From contig CM076148.1 of NCBI GenBank assembly GCA_038025085.1, positions 21,789,001 to 21,853,000 of the forward strand: a DNA stretch of 64,000 nucleotides. Direction: 5' to 3'. The DNA is from Tetragonia tetragonoides (lineage: Eukaryota; Streptophyta; Magnoliopsida; Caryophyllales; Aizoaceae). Within the stretch, counting starts at the first letter, position 1. Every line of letters starts with the position of its first letter. Shown one piece after another: positions 10,432-20,700 of this stretch. The notes below the pieces were generated by a model. It was not told where the DNA came from. It ran no database searches and worked only from the letters and a program-made list of their open reading frames with translations. The position numbers and the translations under genes were made by a program.

Positions 10432-13400
10432 TCACTGGCCATCTTCGCCAGTACTTGGACTCGCTTGAGACGACTCTCCGGACCCACTTGATGATGGAGC
10501 ACCTGAAGGACCGGACTGAGACATTGTCCAAGTTCTAGGGTCAAAGGCAAATAATGAGCCCGCGAAGTGAGCAAGATCCAGTGAATGATGCGGTGGCTCC
10601 GACATGCTTGGGTAGCCTCCATACCCCATACTCTCCTGACTCCAAGAGCTCCTCAGAGGGACTGGAGAATACATAGGCATGGGATAACCAGGATACCCCA
10701 TATAAGGAGGCAGTGCATGCCACTGCGGAAAATAAGGCACCTGGGGCGGGTTCCCCGTATCCCCTCGAGCTCGAGGCGTCCCATGACGCACCTCCGTACT
10801 CTCTTGCCTCGGAGGAGGACACTACGGCGTAGACGCCGACTCTGGAGCACGAATAACTGGAGGCCTAGGAGACCTCGCCACGGGAACAGGCTGCAGAATG
10901 AACTCAAGGTCAAGAAATTATAAAAAAAAAATATTTTAATCAAGCACTATTACTTGAAATGAACATACCTCTCGAATGTCAGATCGACGACTTGTGCACA
11001 TACTCCGAGTCGCGAACTTTGAGATCCAATGTTTAAGGGCATGCATACCCCTGTAGATCTTCCGTGTCTCAGCATCATCCGACTATGCACATAAAAGAAG
11101 AGTCAGTATAAACATAAAGGAAACGTTGCAAATTATAAAGGATTTTTACTTACCCCCCTACAACCAGTTGGTAGAGGCAATCCCTCGACCTCCTCATTTG
11201 AACCATGAAATTCAGGAATCAATAGAACTGAGGAGACCCGTCCGCTCCTGTATAACCCATTGACATGGTAGGAGGAGTAGGGCGCAGAGAAGAAGCAATT
11301 GAATGGGACGACGAAGAATTGCAGCACACTGCAAAACTTAAAACTATTAGACACATTTCTAAATTTCCAAACGAAATTAAGAAACAAAATAAATTACTCA
11401 CCGGATCAGTGAAGAAGTTAGGGCACAACCGAGCCTCAACATACTCGGTATACGCCACCATGAGATCCACCCCCAGGTCAGCTGGGAGCAACTACTCAAG
11501 GGCATTCCCCCCAACGATGGCCATCGTTACCTGCTCCACGATAATGTGACGTACATAAAGCATAGAGTCCGGAGGATCCAAGGGAATCCTCGGAGCCGGA
11601 AGGTCGGAGAAAGTCCGCCTAATCAGTCTTTCTCCCAAGAACCACTCAAAACTAAGGGACCCTCAACGAGGACCCTCTGCTGGTCATACTCTCGAGCACC
11701 CAACAATCCATCCGAGAGGCCCGAGAGGTAATCCGTCCAGAGGAATCAGATAACTTGCAAAGCACAAAAATGAGCACACCAAAGGACGAAAAGGACAAAA
11801 TGTACCAAAGATAATCACTTACATCCTGAGTGGTCAAGGGATCTATCGCTTCCCTAAGAGTGTGCGACGTGGTGAAAGGGTAAGACGCCCGTCCCCTCCA
11901 GGTCTGCATCGCTTGAAAGGACAAATCCCCTGCCTCGAGAAGCGGGGCAAGATCGGGAAAATGCTCATAAAACCAAATCTAAGACATGCAAAGCACATGG
12001 ATTAGGCACAAGATCTGAGTAAAAGTCGAAATGAAAAGTATAAGAAGGGTAAAAGGAAATTACCTCCATGACCTTCCAATAACCGATCAAGGAGATGCGA
12101 GGTGCGCCCTCCTCCGCACTGAGGTGACTGGACTGCCTCAAACACCGCAGAAGACAGGAATATTCCAGAAGACCCCAGTTGTACTCCGCAATTCTGTCCA
12201 AATCCCGCAAGCACGGGAAATAGTAAACATAGTACCCACTAGCTTTATCCGAAAAGATGGAACAAGCTAGAATATAAGCCAAGAAAAGGTGAGTGTGCTG
12301 CTCCACCATGATTTTCTTCAGGTTCCTCGGGTTGGTCAAGAACAGGACCATTACATCAGTCCGCCCGTACTTCATACTATCCCAATTGGCCCCGAAAAGG
12401 CCAAACATCTCCACCATGTCATCACTACTCACCTCTTCATAAGTGAGAGGGATATCAGTGCAAGGGAGCCCGGAAATGAGACCGAACTCGAAAGGGGTGA
12501 TCATAATCTAACCCATAGGAAAATGAAACGTACTGGTAGTATCCCAGTACCCCTCCGCAAGACCTTTAACAAATAAGCGGTTGGAGCGCTCAGCGGAAGT
12601 GATAGACGCTAACAGATGACCAAAGCCACAAGGCTCCACTATGGCGTTGACCTCGTAAGTCACATACCTACGGGCTTTCTCAATCCCGGAAAGGCTACCG
12701 TAACCCCGCATAGTAGTGTCTACATCCTATACAACACAATAGTTGCAAGACAGTTAGTTAGGTGATCCTAGTAACAACTACCAGTCTGCGATTTTGTCCT
12801 AAATTTTTACAGCTCGTAAAATTTAGCATTCTAGCTAAACCAACATAACAAGAGTAAGTTTTAACGAGAACAAATTTCACACAAGTTTATATTCCACAAA
12901 TTTACTCAAAAATCATCTAGCCATTACAATAAAAAAAAAATAATAAATAAACTTCATTCAAGTTTATTTTCACCAAAGAGTGATAATTGCAACGAGAATA
13001 AATTGCACACAAGTTTATTTTCCACCATTTAAAGGTGAATTTCACACAAATTCATTCTTCACATGCAAAAATAATTCTACGAGAATTTGCAAACTAGCAA
13101 GAACATCAATTTCACGCAAATTGGTTTTCCACATTAGCTACACTACAGTTCTCAGCCTAAAAATTCTATGTTTGCCTACACATGATTTTCTAAGTGTAAA
13201 GAGCAAAGAGAAAAAAAAACGATGTACCCGACATTTGGTACCTACGGTAACCAAATGCTCATTCTTCTTGAAAATGAGATCGTGGGGCTCCCAACGATCG
13301 GTGGGATGGAAATCACTACGAGTGAACTCGCCCTGGAATAACCGGTGCTCACCCACCCAGTGATGGGGTATACCGGAAATGAAGACCCGAGTGAAAACGT

Positions 13401-13467
13401 TCGGGGCCTCACTCACAACAATCTCTTGTTCCTTCCTTTTCCTACCTCCTCTAAGCTTGGGAGCCAT
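10432..13467 (-). pseudogene. Plant mobile domain (PMD, MAIN-like) gene, multi-exon, one in-frame stop
   Basis: The first exon starts at ATG 13467 (MAPKLRGGRKRKEQE, basic) and leads to a donor near 13240. The second exon, from about 12729, holds the mobile domain core: GFGHLLASITSAERSNRLF, YWDTTSTFHFPMG, then after an in-frame TAG (12508-12510) ITPFEFGLISGLPCTDIPL, and EYSCLLRCLRQSSHL. It ends at a GAG/GTAATT donor near 12062. A further exon from about 11982 starts IWFYEHFPDLAP, a typical PMD word. Later pieces near 11740-11400, 11320-11150, 11080-10970 and 10900-10432 are less sure. The C-terminus is rich in P, Y, M, S and G. PMD proteins occur in transposons and as host silencing factors (MAIN, MAIL1). 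This copy lies antisense in element B and is probably transposon-borne. Exon limits after the second are approximate. Confidence 0.6.
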
Positions 13468-13744
13468 GTATGAAGAACAAAAATGAAGTTTTTGAAATTG
13501 AGTGAAATTCACAAAACTCACAATTTCACACAATTTTGAGTTTTGACACTCAAAAACTCAAGAACAACTAACAAAATCAAGGTCTTTCATAAATTTGAGC
13601 AAGTAAACCTTAGGATTTGGAGTTAGGGACTTTGATGGAGGTTTGACAGCTTGAAGAAAATGGAGGAGAGAGAGAGGAGAAAACTCGAAATGGAAGAAGA
13701 TCCATTTCGGCCTCCCCCCTCTTTTCCTTTTGCTCCACCCGTAA

Positions 13745-13960
13745 AACCTAGTGAGCAGTTGAACCGTCCAAGTGGACGGTCAAACCGCCAGGCTGGCGGT
13801 TAAACCGCAAGCCACGCGGCTTGGCCACTTGCCCAAACGGCTCAACTGTTTGGCAGAGCGGTTCAACCGTCAGTCATTGGCGTGGCCGCTCCAGCAAGCG
13901 GCTTGACCGCTCCCCCAAGCAGTTTAGCCGTTTGCACTAGCGGTTTGGTCGCCTAACATT
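13745..13960. repeat. Degenerate ~21-bp CGG...CCG minisatellite, copy 2
   Basis: About ten units of 20-22 bp with the core CGGTTNAACCGC, for example ACGGTCAAACCGCC, GCGGTTAAACCGC, GCGGTTCAACCGT and GCGGCTTGACCGCT. The array lies 280-490 bases upstream of the PMD-like start codon (minus strand). It is the longest of the three arrays in this block. Confidence 0.75.
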
Positions 13961-14159
13961 TCTCTTCTTATAATATTCTATTCATGGCCATTGGTTCAAA
14001 ATTAATGGGCCCCACGTGAGGCCTAAAACATTTATTTGCGCGCCAAAGTCCGTATATGAAAGTATGACTACTTAAACAAACAGGTTTATACATTTATACT
14101 CGGCCTATGGCATGGGCTCGCGTCTAACCAAAGGTCTGAGCAACATTTTATTACCCTTT

Positions 14160-15365
14160 ACAATTACATTTACTATTTATCTTATTTTTAACGAAATTTA
14201 CGTTTATTGTGTGACCTACAACACAGGGTCTCCCTTCGACTAAAAATCGAAGGATTTTATCATTTATTATTTCTAGCGATATATTTTATTGTGTAACCTA
14301 CAGCACGAGTTCCCCTTTTGACTGAAAATCGAAGGACGTTTATTGTGTGACATACAGCACAGGGTCTCCCTTCGACTAAAAATTGAAGGGTTTGTTTCAT
14401 TTATTATTTCTAACCAAATATTTTATTGTGTAACCTACAACACAGTATTTCCCTTCGACTGAAAATCGAAGGACGTTTATTGTGTGACCTACAGCACAAG
14501 GTCTCCTTTCGATTAAAACTCGAAGGATTTCTATCATTTATTATTTTATTTCTAGCGAAATATTTTATTGTGTAACCTACAGCAAAGGGTTCCCCTTTGA
14601 TTAAAAATCGAAGGACGTTTATTGTGTGTCCTACAACACAGGGTCTCCTTTTGACTAAAACTCGAAGGGTTTTATCATTTATTATTTCTAACGAAATATT
14701 TTATTGTGTAAGCTACAGCACAGGGTTCCCCTTCGACTAAAATTCGAAGGACGTTTATTGTGTGACCTACAGCACAGGGTCTCCTTTCGATTAAAAATCG
14801 AAGGATTTCTATCATTTATTATTTTATTTCTAGCGAAATATTTATTGTGTAACTTACAGCAAAGGGTTCCCCTCTGATTGAAAATTGAAGGATGTTTATT
14901 GTGTGACCTACAGCACAGGGTCTGCTTTCGACTAAAAATCAAAGGATTTTATCATTTATTATTTCTAATAATGAAATATTTAATTGTATCACCTATAGCA
15001 TAGGGTTCCCCCTTCGACTGAAACTCGAAGGATATTTATTGTGTGACCTACATCATAGGATCTCCCTTGGACTAAAAATCGAAGGATTTCTATCATTTAT
15101 TATTTTATTTCTAATAAAATATTTTATTGTGTAACCTACAGCACAAGATTCCCCTTCGACTAAAAATCGAAGGACATTTATTGTGTGACCTACAGCACAA
15201 GGTCTCCTTTCGACTTAAAATCGAAAGATTTTTATCATTTATTACCTATCTTATATCGAATGAACATTTTATTGTGTGACCTACAACATAGAGTCTCTCC
15301 GTTCGACTAATAATCGAAGGATTTTTATTGTGTGACCTACAGCATAGGGTCAAACTCTCGGTCAA
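14160..15365 (+). repeat. Tandem satellite, ~139-bp unit made of two half-units
   Basis: Eight to nine units. The landmark GTGTGACCTACAGCAC recurs at about 14209, 14345, 14482, 14623, 14760, 14901, 15041, 15183 and 15330 (spacing 136-147). Inside each unit a second half-copy begins GTGTAACCTACAGCA and is followed by TTCCCCTTCGACTGAAA and CGAAGGACG. The unit is therefore an internal duplication of about 54 plus 85 bp. The array lies about 160 bases upstream of the LTR of element B, where Tat/Ogre elements often carry 3'-UTR tandem repeats. Short frames across it are repeat artefacts. Confidence 0.9.
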
Positions 15366-15525
15366 ATAAACCGGGGAAATTATTATTCTATCCTAAAATG
15401 TTTGTTTATCTCTAACTGTTTGTCACCTCACTCAGTTTGCCTATTTGTTGAATCATTGAGGTATTCGCACAGGAATACTTTGACCTTCGCTCTATTCGAG
15501 CTTGGCCAAATAAAGTAGGGGCTTC

Positions 15526-17055
15526 TGTAGACACCAAAAATTGTGTCTATGTTATGTCCCCTAAAAAATTGATGATGAAAGGATTGGATTTTGCTCGAAC
15601 TTGGGTTGCGGGAATAATTACTCTGATGATTAGCCCAGTTCATTTGAATTAACCAGTGGAAGCCTTTTGTATAGGTGATCCAACCAGTTGGACTCAACTC
15701 ATTTGGAGTCCAAAACTGAGAGATAGGCCTCTTTGAGCCCAAGGGCCTGAAAGGGAAACCCAAACCCTTGAGTCAACCCTTGGTCAAACAAGAAAACTTA
15801 GCCAATCCAGCGTGGACCCCCTCGGAATAGCCTCCCCCGCTTAGAAAGCATGTGAGGCGCCTATGCAGGCAGGCCGCTCCGGGTCCAAGCGGCCACACTT
15901 GAGCTCAAGCGGTGGCCGCTAGGACAAGCGGCTATGCCAGTAGGCCAAGCGGCTGAGCCGCTTGCCATGCAGTTCAACCGCTTAGCATAACTCCATGGCC
16001 ACCTGGACCATTTCTCGCAGAAGGCAAATTTGAGGCCCATTCGATTTCCGTCCCAAACCCTAGCAGCTTCCCCTCTTCTATATAAACAAACCTTAGGGTT
16101 CAGTTAAAGATGTTGGCAGTTAGAGACCCCTAGGTTGGACATTCTCTCTGAGGTTGGTCTTCAGTTGGCAATTAGAGGCTACCAAGTGATTTCTCTCTCA
16201 TAAACCCTAAAATTTCGATTCTACTCCTTCTTTAGGCTAGCCCTAGCACCACAAAATAAACCTTCATACTTCATCAAGAGCAAGTGCTCAATCATTAAAC
16301 CCAAAAAGTTCATTATGAGCATCCAGGTAATCCAACCCGAGGGTTTTCATTAAATTTTATATTTGCTTGTTATCTACTAACGATTTTGGTTTATGTGATA
16401 TGTACATGTATGACGCGTTTTGAGCAAAAGGGCTTGAATTAAGCCCAATGAACAAAAGAATGAATGAATGAATGAATGAATGAATGGATGAATGTTTATT
16501 TATTGCTATTTATCAATATTATGCTTGTTTGTGATTGTTGGATTGAATTACCTTGTTTGCCTTCTAACTCGTAGGTTTAGCATATTTATCGTTTTTAGCA
16601 TAAAACAAGCATGTAATTTGATAAGTTGTTAAAAGTGGTCATAATAGTAATGTTTGTTCAACCCATTAGTTAAAATTAGGAATTTGGACAAATTAAACCC
16701 TGTTTGGAACTGTAGCATTAATAATTGCATTGAATTGGTTAGTAAAGACCGTTGTCGTTAACGGGCGATTTGGGTGCCTAACACCTTCCTAACTCGTACT
16801 CACGCCACCGAACTCATTTATGAAGTCAATGTCCCCAATAGGGATTGGGGTGCACAGGAACTGAGTTGACGTCCTTTTAGACTATTGGCTTGATTTCAAG
16901 AGTTCCAAATTTTCTTAAATTTGGTGGCGACTTTCGACAATCTTAATCATGTCCCTAGTATAAATGGATAAATTTTCATGTGCATTGACACTCGAAAGAT
17001 TCACAAACAATGACGTTTTCCTAGGCTACCCAGCGCCCAATCCCGGTAGTCTACA
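15526..17055 (+). repeat. LTR of element B (1530 bp)
   Basis: It starts TGTAGACACC and ends GTCTACA, so the termini form a 7-base inverted repeat with TG...CA ends. A TATA box (CTATATAAAC) lies at about 16078, followed by CT-rich leader-like sequence. A (TGAA)n run lies at 16450-16490. A third copy of the CGG/CCG dyad minisatellite lies at 15868-15985 in U3. No primer binding site follows at 17056, so this is a 3' LTR or a solo LTR in plus orientation. A PBS-like GGTGGCGACTTTC at about 16921 lies inside, which leaves some doubt about the exact 3' boundary. Confidence 0.7.
15868..15985. repeat. CGG...CCG minisatellite, copy 3, in LTR U3
   Basis: Units such as AAGCGGTGGCCGCT, AAGCGGCTATGCC, AAGCGGCTGAGCCGCTT and AGTTCAACCGCTT. 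The pattern matches the arrays upstream of the two antisense genes. It sits about 95-210 bases upstream of the LTR TATA box. Confidence 0.7.
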
Positions 17056-17785
17056 CCCAACCACCGTCCACTGCCATCCACCCAACCATAAACCCTAAAC
17101 CCTAAATCATGAATAAATAAGAAAAACACAAATATATTTGTTACTTGATATATTATCATGTATCGCATTAAAATATGTTGTCAATCAGAAGTATTATTCA
17201 TGGCGATTCAACTTTAGATCTCTACAAATTATAATCACCCAAACAAAAAAAAGTAAATGTTACAATGTACAAAGAGATTTGAGAGGAAAAGATAAAAAGG
17301 TATTTTGAAAAAAAATTGTAAACAAAAATCTTTTTATATTAGTAATTTAGGATTTATATTAAGCCGTTGTCATAAGTAATGTACAAAAAAATTTGAGAGG
17401 AAAAGATAATCAGAAAAATGGAGTTGGTTTCAAATAAAAAGGGTATTTTAAAAAAAGTTTGTCACAATTTTTTTTACATTAGTAATTTAGGATTCACAAA
17501 AACTTTTATAAAAACGGTCTTTTTGTAACTTTTTGTAAGATGATTGTCACTTTTAATAAAATAAAGGTCACAGCCCACCATTAATGACCCCTATTTTTTT
17601 TAAAAAGTGATTTCAATTTTTTGTGAGTTGATGTCACACAAGACTTGTTGTATGAGATTTATGTTAAGCCCTTCTAATAAATAATTATTCCCCTCTCTGT
17701 CCCCTCCAAAGTCCAAGCCAAGGGTTTTAGAGCTTTCTCTCCTACACACACTCTCTCTCTCCTTCAGAGCTCGGAAGAACGAAAA
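17056..17785 (+). promoter_or_regulatory. Upstream region of NRPB3
   Basis: No gene was seen. A telo-box-like AAACCCTAAACCCTAAA lies at about 17092-17108. An imperfect direct duplication of about 115 bp (blocks starting AATGTACAAA near 17263 and 17379, each with TTAGTAATTTAGGATT) makes up much of the middle. Just before the start codon is a pyrimidine patch (CTCTCTCTCTCC at about 17750), common in plant core promoters and leaders. No clear TATA box was placed. Confidence 0.4.
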
Positions 17786-20700
17786 ATGGAGGGAGGAGTA
17801 ACCTACCAGAGGTTCCCTCGAATTAAAATCCGAGAAATGCGAGACGATTTCCTGAAATTCGAGCTCCTCGATACAGATGCAAGTGTAGCCAACGCTCTTC
17901 GTCGTGTAATGATAGCCGAAGTTCCCACAGTCGCAATTGACCTAGTCGAAATCGAGGTAAACTCCTCAGTTCTTGGAGACGAGTTCATCGCTCATCGCCT
18001 TGGGCTTGTCCCTCTCACTAGCGAACGTGCCATGGCCATGCGCTTCTCGCGTGACTGTGATGCTTGTGATGGTGATGGACAATGTGAGTTTTGTTCCGTT
18101 GAGTTTCATCTTCGTGCTAAGTGTATACAAGACCAAACCCTTGATGTTACTAGCAAGGACTTGTTGAGCTCTGACCATACGATTGTTCCTGTCGATTTTT
18201 CGGATTCGACTGGTGGTGATGATTCTTCTGATAATAGGTGTGTTGCTTGTTCGTCCAGTGATTTTTGTTGTTGAAAGTTTTGATGATTTTGTTTAAATGA
18301 TGTGTAAATTTGAAATTTTTTTTACCACTTGAAATTAGGTATCAGGTTCTAAAGATATGGTATTGGTATGTTATTGCTAGCTTGGATATATAGTTTCATA
18401 ATGAAACCATGATGATTTTTGTTTGTTTAGATGAAGAGTAAACTTTGTAATGTTATTGACCAGTAAATTCAAACTTGGTAACTGGTTCCAAAGATATGGT
18501 ATTGGTATGCTATTGCGCGCCTGGGTATATAGTTTCATCAAAAAACCAGGTTGAGTGGTGTTTATTGCAAGTTTCTGGATTTTCTATAGATGAAGGGTAA
18601 AGTCTGTACCTTTTTGACCTCAATGAAAACTAGGTAACTAGTTCTGAATATATGATATTGGTATGCAATTGCTAGCCTGGATATTTAGATCCTTTATGAA
18701 ACCATGATAGTTGAGTGGTGTTTATTGCATGTTTGAGGATTTTGTTTAGATGAAGAGTAATGTTTGCACTGTTTTTTGACCATTAAATGAAAACTAGGTA
18801 ACAGGTTCCAAAGATATGGTATTGGTATGCTATTGCTAGCCTGGATATGTAAGGCCCGTTTACTTGCTTGCAATCAAATGCAATATATGCAGTGCAATCA
18901 TTTTATAGAGTAGATGTTGGGTGAGAAGTGAAGGAATGATAGGAGAGGGATGGAAAAAGTGGGGATGATTGCATTATCAAATATAATCACAATTGCTCAA
19001 CTTCCCATGTTATGATGATTACTTTGGATGGTGTACTCAATCTCACTTTTCTCATCTTCTTCCTCCCCTTCATTCATTTTCTACCTCACATCTACCCTAT
19101 AATTTAATTGCATGGCATTGCATTTGATTGCAAGCAAGTAAACACCACCTTAGTTTTGTTATGAAATAGATACGTGTTTTATATTTCTAATTCTAACCTA
19201 GGGAACATGAATACATCTGTGTTATTATTGTTGAATACCTCGAATAAGCTAAAGGGAGACTGTCTTGTTAAGGTCAGGTTTGATGAGATATGGAGTGGGA
19301 GAAGGGATATTTGTGGAGCTTGAGGACACGAGTTTTCAAATTTACATATATTTATTGTGCTTTGATTAATGTATGGGCAGTAATTCAGTATGTGGATATC
19401 AAGCTGTACAAATATTACTTAAATGACTAGTAGTAAAAACTAAAATTTCGGGGAGTGGTGACTGTTTGTTTCTTGGCCTTGTGACGTTTACTTCTAGGCA
19501 GTGTGAAAATATTCATTTCTTTGCCATCGAAATTAAAAAGATTACTTTCTTAATTTGAAAAAAATTGAAAAATATTGCCTATGTTTTGGAATTTTTTTTT
19601 ACGAAATTCATAAATTTTTGAAAGTAGCCGTAGCATGTGCTTGATGTAGTGGGGATAGGCCTCAATTAGGTGAGTGGAGAAAGGTTGTATATGGCAGGTC
19701 TGAGAAGTTACATATCTATTCGTTTCGTTTTAGGAAAACTGACATTGTTGTTCCGAAGGTATAAAGTGGAGGAAGGGATAGCTTTTTAGGAAGGATGAGG
19801 CATACGACTAATTGGAAGAAGAGGATGTTCTCAGGAGTTTACATTTATTGTCCCTTCTATATGTGGGGTTCCAGTGGAGGGGGTTAGGATGGAGAGTACT
19901 CTTACATTGTAGTGAACTTCTTCTTTTGTTAAATTCTGTGTGGTCACTGGCTTTAGTTCCATGTTAATTGTTACAATGACCTTAACTGGATGGTATGTTG
20001 CTAGAACCAGAGATCGGTACTGACAATTACCAAATAAATTGTAAATTCTTTATTTATTCATATATTTTAGCCAAAGTGTGCATTCGTTCCTTGGTTTATG
20101 TAACCTAATCCTTACTGAGCTTCTTCACCGAAATGAATCCGAGATTCTATTTAACATTAGGCTTGATAGTGTTGAGTTAGGTACCCATTTTGAGGATTGC
20201 ACAATTTTCTTAAATCTGTAAATAATTGTCATAGAGTTGATAAAGAAAGCTCAAAAAATATTAGTTAACCATTCTGAGGGGAAAAAAATCACAGGAAAAA
20301 TTATAATCTGAACTTATGTGTATAGTAGTCTATCTGTTTGGGAGAGATTTATGTACAGTTTTATAGGAACTATACACGTTGTTGTCTATACATGCATCCT
20401 GTATACAATGCTTTCATCTCAATTATAATAGCACCCTGAAGAAGCTGTGACCACCAAATTTAAATCAGCTCCATTTTTGTGCTCACTTCAAAATCCTTCT
20501 TTTAACTCCTTTGAAACTTGAACGCTCAATTACGTCATACAAAATAGCTGCCAAACCCTTATTTGAGTCCATCAGGTATCAATATCTTGCGGAGACAAAC
20601 TTCGGACAAGGCAATAAGCAAGTCTTGATGGAAGCTCATGATGAAATGAATATTTCACAGAGAGCGTTAGTGCAAGTGTAGAGGGTAGATAAAACTGGAA

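Larger units (their letters stand above)
8136..17055 (+). mobile_element. Element B, Tat-like, 3' half with two antisense genes, satellite and LTR
   Basis: Taken as one plus-oriented element whose 5' half is lost. From left to right it has an antisense DUF7745-like gene, an antisense PMD-like gene, a tandem repeat of about 139 bp per unit, a short spacer ending in AAAGTAGGGGCTTC (possible polypurine tract) and an LTR. Tandem repeats just upstream of the 3' LTR are known in Ogre/Tat elements and can seed satellites. Antisense genes in the same region are known from Retand-like elements. No gag or pol of this element remains, so assigning all parts to one element is an inference from their order. 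Confidence 0.55.

Noticed and set aside
14688..14942. 84-codon Cys/His-rich frame that looks like a repeat protein
   Set aside because: It follows the 139-bp tandem units on the minus strand and has no start context; a repeat artefact.
14160..15365. CRISPR-like array of regularly spaced repeats
   Set aside because: Spacers are themselves conserved between units and the genome is eukaryotic; it is a satellite.
17092..17108. Telomeric repeat
   Set aside because: Only about two CCCTAAA units; more likely a telo-box-type promoter word.
18238..18274. NRPB3 exon 1 frame continuing to a Cys-rich end at 18274
   Set aside because: Reading continues past the AG/GTGTGT donor; splicing to 21334 restores the conserved RPB3 sequence.
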